Below are positions 62,213 to 64,000 of a stretch of DNA of 64,000 bases, in pieces. The DNA comes from an uncultured Lachnospiraceae bacterium (GTDB lineage: Bacteria > Bacillota > Clostridia > Lachnospirales > Lachnospiraceae), in assembly GCA_910579505.1 (NCBI GenBank), contig CAJTTZ010000003.1:1-64000 (forward strand), written 5' to 3'. Position 1 is the stretch's first letter, and each line of letters starts with the position of its first letter. A program made the translations under genes and the position numbers. The notes beneath the pieces were generated by a model. That model did not search any database and was not told the origin of the DNA. It was given only the letters and a program-made list of their open reading frames with translations.

Positions 62213-62303
62213 TTGAATGAAATAGGTGGGGTGGCAATCCCACATCTCTTTTAAGACCCATGGGGCGTGACGGCTGCCTGTTCCGTCCTCAGATTTCATT
62301 CAA
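62213..62303. ncRNA. Candidate multi-branch structured element
   Basis: TTGAATGAAAT (62213-62223) pairs perfectly with ATTTCATTCAA (62293-62303). Inside are three hairpins: GTGGG/CCCAC (62226-62243), palindromic CCCATGGG (62257-62264) and GACGG/CCGTC (62269-62287). The layout is that of a four-way junction RNA or a small palindromic mobile repeat. Strand is undecided. Confidence 0.45.
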
Positions 62304-62365
62304 TATAGCTTACTCATTTGGTAACTTAAGTATACAATATATTTTTGCCTTGTACAAATAGAAAA

Positions 62366-62445
62366 TGGGTGTTGCTATATCAGTGGTTACCACACAGGCA
62401 ACTTATGTTTAAAAATACACACGCTGATATAGGCTTACACACCCA
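62366..62445. repeat. Inverted repeat downstream of the DUF3800 gene
   Basis: TGGGTGT and CTATATCAG (62366-62383) face CTGATATAG and ACACCCA (62424-62445). The arms total 16 bp around a 40-base loop. Possible terminator, recombinase site or cruciform. Confidence 0.45.
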
Positions 62446-62522
62446 TCTGCATTATTATATGTTCTTATGCCTTTATAATACCATTAGGGTGTGATAAAAT
62501 CAACATCTTAAATAAACTTTAT

Positions 62523-63209
62523 TCATTTTCCAAATAATTTCCATGGAAATAGAAGCACAGAGCTAAGTTTATGCTTGAAACGGCTATAATATATGTTATC
62601 GCCATATTCATAGTAACCATATAAAGCATTGGCAATATAATCTGCTGCTTGAACAATGTAAGCATTTTTATCATCTGAATCCATGTAGTTAATATTCAAA
62701 TTGATATCGTATTCTTTTTCATATAACAGAAAGAGTTTTATATAATCGGAAAAAGAGTTCCCAGACGCTACTTTTGTGGAGTGTTTGTCGCAGATAATAT
62801 TTATAGTAGTGCCATTATCTTTATCTGTTATTAGACGTTCTATCAATAATTTCATTAAAAAATTGTAAAGTATGTTTTTATCTATCAGTAATGATGGTTT
62901 TACATGGTTCAAATCTGCAACAATGTATGAAATCTGTAAATCTTTTTTTGCGATACATTCCAATATGTGATATTTAATACATGGATATGCGTCTTTTGCC
63001 TTGATCTCATTGGAATGGAGTATCGAAAGTTCGTGGAACATTTTCTTGGCTATGCCTAGTTTTTTGTGCATGATGTTATGGAGTGCTTTATAATTATTGG
63101 TATCAATACATGCAATGACAAAATATCTTCCGCTGCTTCCAAGGTTGCCAGATTCATCGAAAATCAAATAGCGTTCATTTTTCTTTAGTATTTCTGTTTT
63201 TTGAGCCAT
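62523..63209 (-). CDS. DUF3800 protein
   Basis: A 228-residue soluble protein of the DUF3800 family (RNase H-like fold). Acidic residues of the putative active site are in FDESGNLG (about 18-25), in DKHSTK and in VQAADYIANALYGYYEYGD near the C-terminus. DUF3800 genes are common in prophages, integrated elements and defence islands; activity unproven. It follows the XRE regulator after 79 bases on the same strand and is strikingly A/T-rich, unlike the core genes. Confidence 0.88.
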   Translation of the reverse strand: MAQKTEILKKNERYLIFDESGNLGSSGRYFVIACIDTNNYKALHNIMHKKLGIAKKMFHELSILHSNEIKAKDAYPCIKYHILECIAKKDLQISYIVADLNHVKPSLLIDKNILYNFLMKLLIERLITDKDNGTTINIICDKHSTKVASGNSFSDYIKLFLLYEKEYDINLNINYMDSDDKNAYIVQAADYIANALYGYYEYGDNIYYSRFKHKLSSVLLFPWKLFGK

Positions 63210-63288
63210 TTTTATTAACCTTTCAAAGTATTTTAAGGTAATTTTTCGGTGCGTAAACTATTGATCTTGCGCTAGCCAGTCCTGCCAG

Positions 63289-63927
63289 TTATTCTTGGGG
63301 CGGGGTGTCGGGGTTCTTTTGATATTCGGGTATTTTGGTTAATAACTCTACTTGTTCGATAGCCCGGTCTATCTGCTCATCTGCCTTTTTCTGCCCCTCT
63401 ACATTTAACATAGAATAAAATTTTGCAAATATATAACCTACTTTTTTTAGGCATCTTTCCAGATATGCAGATTTAAAGTTAACTTCTGCTGGAGTCAGCT
63501 CTTCCCCACGATCTAATTTTAGCATAAGTTCATCAAAGCGAAAGTCGTCAAGTTGCTCCCAATTTATAGCATCAGAATTGGTGTGCAATTTTAATGAGTT
63601 TTCGTTAGAATGGTGCTTGTTTAATGACTGTAGAGGTCCAGTAAAGGGTTTGTTTTCAGGGCGTTTTGTCATTTCACTGGCGCCATAAGGTCTAACACGC
63701 TTCATTTCGAGTTCTATATTTCCTAATTCAACGCTATCATCTAATAAATCATACAAAGGAAAATCAAGAAATCTGGCAATTTTTTTAAGTTGAGCTACTC
63801 GTGGCTGCCGTTTCCCGTTTTCCCAATAATTGATTGCTGATTGTGATGCACCTACTTTGTCAGCAAATTCTTTTTGAGATAATCCCGAATAGATTCTTAA
63901 TTTATATATTTTTTCGCCTACTGTCAT
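63289..63927 (-). CDS. XRE-family phage-type repressor
   Basis: A 212-residue regulator with an N-terminal helix-turn-helix: LRIYSGLSQKEFADKVGASQ and SAINYWENGKRQP (residues about 9-40). The middle is a charged linker and the C-terminus is helical, without a LexA-like protease dyad (Ser/Lys). GGAGGTGA lies 5 bases before the ATG at 63927; an in-frame ATG upstream has no site. An 8-bp inverted repeat flanks the ribosome site. It is probably the immunity or maintenance regulator of the element at tRNA-Met. Confidence 0.9.
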   Translation of the reverse strand: MTVGEKIYKLRIYSGLSQKEFADKVGASQSAINYWENGKRQPRVAQLKKIARFLDFPLYDLLDDSVELGNIELEMKRVRPYGASEMTKRPENKPFTGPLQSLNKHHSNENSLKLHTNSDAINWEQLDDFRFDELMLKLDRGEELTPAEVNFKSAYLERCLKKVGYIFAKFYSMLNVEGQKKADEQIDRAIEQVELLTKIPEYQKNPDTPPQE

Positions 63928-63978
63928 GGGTATCACCTCCATAATACCCATATTAGCAAACTGAAAGCAACGTGTAAA
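63926..63978 (-). promoter_or_regulatory. Promoter and inverted repeat at the XRE gene start
   Basis: On the minus strand: TTTACA (63978-63973), 17-base spacer, TAATAT (63955-63950). ATGGGTAT (63951-63944) and ATACCCAT (63933-63926) form an inverted repeat whose loop holds GGAGGTG and whose second arm includes the start codon. Autorepression or a translation-blocking hairpin is possible. Confidence 0.6.
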
Positions 63979-64000
63979 CAAGAATCACGTTTGTTATTGA

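Larger units (their letters stand above)
61862..62522. other. Gene-free, structure-rich stretch of the integrated remnant
   Basis: 661 bases with no convincing gene. It contains a plus-strand hairpin set ending in a terminator (61951-62042), a multi-hairpin element closed by an 11-bp stem (62213-62303) and a long inverted repeat (62366-62445). Short frames here lack ribosome sites and family features. Confidence 0.6.

Noticed and set aside
62048..62299. Minus-strand 83-codon frame behind the integrase, possible excisionase
   Set aside because: No ribosome site, no helix-turn-helix pattern, and it overlaps the structured element at 62213-62303.

Overview
The window looks like the chromosome of an anaerobic, spore-forming Clostridia member, most likely Lachnospiraceae. 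The pointers are strong AGGAGG-type ribosome sites with sigma-A promoters, a tryptophan T-box, a one-chain clostridial-type PurL, BclB/BclA-like collagen spore-coat proteins, QueH, and a CUT1 sugar transporter with no dedicated ATPase. No 16S rRNA is present, so the genus cannot be read.

Left edge (1-8.1 kb). A visibly A/T-richer block carries jetB-jetC-jetD of a Wadjet plasmid/phage-defence system; jetA would lie just left of the window. A SIR2-domain protein with a long TPR array follows on the same strand. A family-4 uracil-DNA glycosylase comes next, apparently with its own promoter. A frameshifted small gene converges on it. This is the best candidate for a composite, poorly described defence system.

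8.7-15.1 kb. A chemoreceptor is followed by two collagen-repeat surface proteins flanking a glycosyltransferase (probable spore-surface filament and glycosylation genes), then a secreted ComEC-like metallo-beta-lactamase-fold protein on the minus strand.

15.4-30.1 kb. A beta-galactan/alpha-glucan utilisation region: a LacI regulator, a secreted Cys/His-rich repeat protein, an exported lipoprotein GH53 galactanase, a DUF3863-like protein overlapping a zinc-ribbon protein, a cytoplasmic GH53, a CUT1 transporter (binding protein plus two permeases), a GH13 amylase lipoprotein and an OxlT-like MFS carrier. Two near-identical LacI operators (15359 and 18958) link the regulator to itself and to the DUF3863-like operon.

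30.2-37.1 kb, minus strand. A cyclic-nucleotide-domain protein of unknown role, a large exported subtilisin with Ig-like repeats, and upstream of it a small lipoprotein that resembles the protease's own propeptide.

37.5-60.7 kb, mostly housekeeping: a hypothetical protein, TetR, purL, a Uma2 nuclease-like protein, a Trp T-box with trpDCFBA (no trpE/trpG), carAB, a large secreted protein with Asp-rich loops, queH, a dCache chemoreceptor (minus) and argS.

60.8-64 kb. tRNA-Val and tRNA-Met, with the remnant of an integrated element at tRNA-Met: an integrase with an internal deletion, structured non-coding DNA, a DUF3800 protein and a phage-type XRE repressor.
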